Assembly: GCA_012295275.1 (NCBI GenBank)
Contig: CM022670.1
Span: forward strand, 41,375,474-41,439,473
Length of the DNA stretch: 64,000 nucleotides
Reading direction: 5' to 3'
Source: Chrysomallon squamiferum
Taxonomy: Eukaryota > Mollusca > Gastropoda > Neomphalida > Peltospiridae
Shown here: piece by piece, positions 61,612 through 64,000 of the stretch
Layout: the number at the start of each line of letters is the position of its first letter
Position numbering within the stretch: the stretch's first letter is position 1
Notes under the pieces: model-generated
Databases searched by the model: none
What the model saw: the letters and a program-made list of their open reading frames with translations, nothing else
What the model was told of the DNA's origin: nothing
Made by a program: the position numbers and the translations under genes

Positions 61612-62989
61612 CACATAATAATTAATAAAAAGAAGAAAAAAGGGAAAAAGAAGTTGTTAATGTGAAAATGAAAGATTTAATTTTTTTAATTTTTAATTTT
61701 TGAGATGCTCTTTCTCTCTCACACACATGACTGATTTCTTTTTTTTTTTTAATTTTCATTATGGCCATTTCTTTTTCTTTTAATAAATAAATGAAATTAA
61801 ATAATAATAATAATAATAATAGTAATAATAATAACAACAACAATAATAAAATAACATCTTGTTGTAATTAAGTGAAAATTTAACAAAGCAGGATAATAAA
61901 GTTGTGCAGTTTTAAAGCCACAAAGTGAACAGGACCATTAAGAGTGGCAGAGATCAGTAATATATCTGTTCTTCTTACCAGATTAAACATTTCTGCTTTT
62001 GTTAGTAATTCTCAATTAAAAATAAAGCAGGAAGAGATGCAGACGAGCGGATAGATTGGGAAAAAAATAAGTATTGTTGTGTGCAAGACTTGGGTTAAAA
62101 GTTGAACAACATTAAACTTATTTCACTAATGGATGTGACGACACTGTGGTGCTTATTAGTGTCAACTGTATTAACTACCTGTGTTTAACATGCTGATCAA
62201 TACTGTACATGTTACATTTCTCATCATGTGTTTGTACCAAGTTCAAGACTAATCTATAGGTAATTACATTAATTTTCTTCCCTAATTTGTGAAAACAAAA
62301 ACAAATGACCAGGTAAATACGATGGGCAGTATGGTCATTTACATTAAATTTACAAATTGCGGATTTATTAAAAGCAACAACAACAGTAATATCTGGATGT
62401 CAGGCATGAATTAATTTATGAATTGGTGATACTTTTCAGTGATGCAGACTCTGATATTTATATATTTATGTGGGCTCAAATAATCTGTAAAAGTTTATAA
62501 ACATTCTAAATAGCTTTTATTTCAAATACAAATTATAAGCTGAATAAATAAAAAAATAAAAAAAATAAAAAATGTTAAAGTTGGATATTAAAATGAAAAG
62601 AAAAGAAAACAAACTGAAATCAAAGTTGAATGAAACTTTTTATCAATTATCAAATGAAAAATAAAAATAAAATAAATTTTTAAATATTGTTGTGTTAAGT
62701 ACATTAATTCATTAAAACATAACTGCTAAACAAATATATTTCATTTCCTGCCCTTTTAATTTCAGAGGACAACAGATGGAAAGAAAATAAAAATAACATT
62801 AAAAGATAAAGAGAAATATTCAGCAGTGTAAGAAAATGAAATAAATCTACAAACAGCAATAGAAAACAAACAGAAAGCTTAATAAGATAAAAGCATTTAA
62901 CAAGTCTGTATTGCACACAATCCAGGCTTTCATGGTGAAAACATAGCTTCAAGCATTTTAAAGAAAATATTTTCCACAAGTTGAAAGCT

Positions 62990-63480
62990 AATCAAAAACT
63001 CAGGCCATTTGTATGCAGTGTTTGTGTGGCCAAACATAATTTGAACATTTTGCTCGGCACTCTTATCTTATTGCGAGAAATTCATTGATTTGCCATCAAA
63101 ACTCTGGACAAATTTCAATAAATATTTGAGTATAAAAATTATCAAAGGCGATTTGCCTTAAAGCCTAACACAATCCCTTCAACACAACTGTACATAATGC
63201 AAATTTAAACGGTGGTTGCTTGGGAACGGAAACCATCGTGAGACAGGCAGTGCAATGAAGTTTTCATACATCACTATAACATCTGACATAAACTCGGGAT
63301 GACCCCCACATACCCAATCTGACATAAAGCTGATCGGACTTTACATCAATTGCATGCAGATTGTCCTGAAGAAGAAGCTACCAATATTGATATTCATAAA
63401 GCTGGACAGAGGTAGAGAGAGTCTTAAATTCGTAACGCTATCAATCAAACACTGCCCATCCAATGTAAACCCCATTGATT
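62990..63480. other. Repeat-free island, possible conserved noncoding element
   Basis: This complex segment upstream of CAAP1 contains ATGCAAATTTAAACGG (an octamer-like ATGCAAAT) and TTGCTTGGGAACGGAAACC. A promoter or enhancer role is possible but not shown. Confidence 0.33.
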
Positions 63481-64000
63481 CCGTTTCATTCTTAATCTCT
63501 GTCTCATCTTCATTCTTTTTTTTTCTTTTGTTTTTTTCACTTGTATTTCTTTTTTTCTTTTTTCTGAATGGTTTTTAAAAATTCAATCAGCTTAATTGTA
63601 TTACACTTTTTACAACAGTTTTATCAGACAACCATCAAGTGCTTTGCAGTCAATGAGAGTTCGAAAAAAAGAAACGAAAAAAAGAAACGGAAAAAAAGAA
63701 TAATGAAATTTAGAATCTATTTATTCTCTGCCTTACTTCTTTACAGAAAAAATAACTTTTTTGTGTTGTTGTAATTAATATGATACAAAGGATTCGTCTA
63801 TTATCAAGTTGTGGTTATGAAATGAAGCGTAAAGGTTACACGCTTGACTGATTTCAGAATTTCATATTTCATTTTTATTCTCAGTTCCATCTTTTAACTT
63901 GAGTATTGAATTTCAGGTTTAGTTTTTATATCATCCATTCAATTAATGATGTGACTTAAACATTTTGTAATTTAATATTTTACAGGAACCAAAAAATATG

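Larger units (their letters stand above)
61262..64000. other. Upstream region of CAAP1, no gene recognised
   Basis: It holds CT and ATA microsatellites (61562-61607 and 61801-61850), AT-rich DNA, and a complex island at 62990-63480. The open frames at 62704-62979 (minus) and 63354-63774 (plus) have no recognised homology. A 5' UTR exon of CAAP1 may lie here or beyond the window edge. Confidence 0.5.

Noticed and set aside
62704-62979. 91-codon minus-strand frame with hydrophobic segments
   Set aside because: Phe/Leu-rich translation of AT-rich DNA; no homology, acceptor or donor that fits.
63354-63774. Plus-strand frames of 68-74 codons
   Set aside because: No recognised domain; the second half is a T-rich and A-rich low-complexity tract.

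Overview
The window looks like eukaryotic, AT-rich, intron-rich DNA, most likely from a mollusc or a close lophotrochozoan. The reasons are the very long introns, the dense microsatellites and minisatellites, the general shortage of CpG, and several worn copies of a tRNA-headed SINE that resembles, from memory, the SINE family common in mollusc genomes. No bacterial, plasmid, viral or CRISPR feature was seen. The class of mollusc cannot be decided from this sequence.

One gene explains most of the window. It is a minus-strand orthologue of CAAP1 (caspase activity and apoptosis inhibitor 1). Seven coding exons lie at 61254-61072, 54131-53955, 38616-38532, 31664-31602, 10646-10565, 8322-8280 and 7854-7465. 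All have GT-AG borders and their phases agree from end to end, giving 340 residues plus TGA (the human protein is about 361). The conserved helical core is split over exons 2 and 3. The C-terminal signature MELLELEMRAKAIKAM is in exon 7. The locus covers about 54 kb and the CDS is 1,023 bases. A strong acceptor-like site lies 8 bases before the ATG, so an upstream 5' UTR exon is likely.

Layout on the plus-strand scale: 1-7464 is downstream of CAAP1 and holds repeats, a SINE remnant and two possible minus-strand terminal exons of an unidentified gene (1030-1095 and 3135-3261). 7465-10646 holds exons 7 to 5, with a 1.4 kb TG-rich minisatellite in intron 5. 10647-31601 is the 21 kb intron 4. 31602-38616 holds exons 4 and 3 around a 27-bp minisatellite. 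38617-53954 is intron 2, with a 2.2 kb 38-bp minisatellite. 54132-61071 is intron 1, with 68-bp and 25/28-bp arrays. 61262-64000 is upstream sequence without a recognised exon.

Two patterns stand out besides the gene. First, exon 5 sits between a CA-rich and a TG-rich array that are complementary in the transcript. Skipping exon 5 alone would bring in an early stop, whereas a second acceptor inside exon 7 would restore frame if exons 5 and 6 were both skipped. Second, about fifteen repeat-free islands of 200-1000 bases lie scattered through the introns and flanks. They look like conserved noncoding elements, and two of them share a nearly identical 20-base motif.
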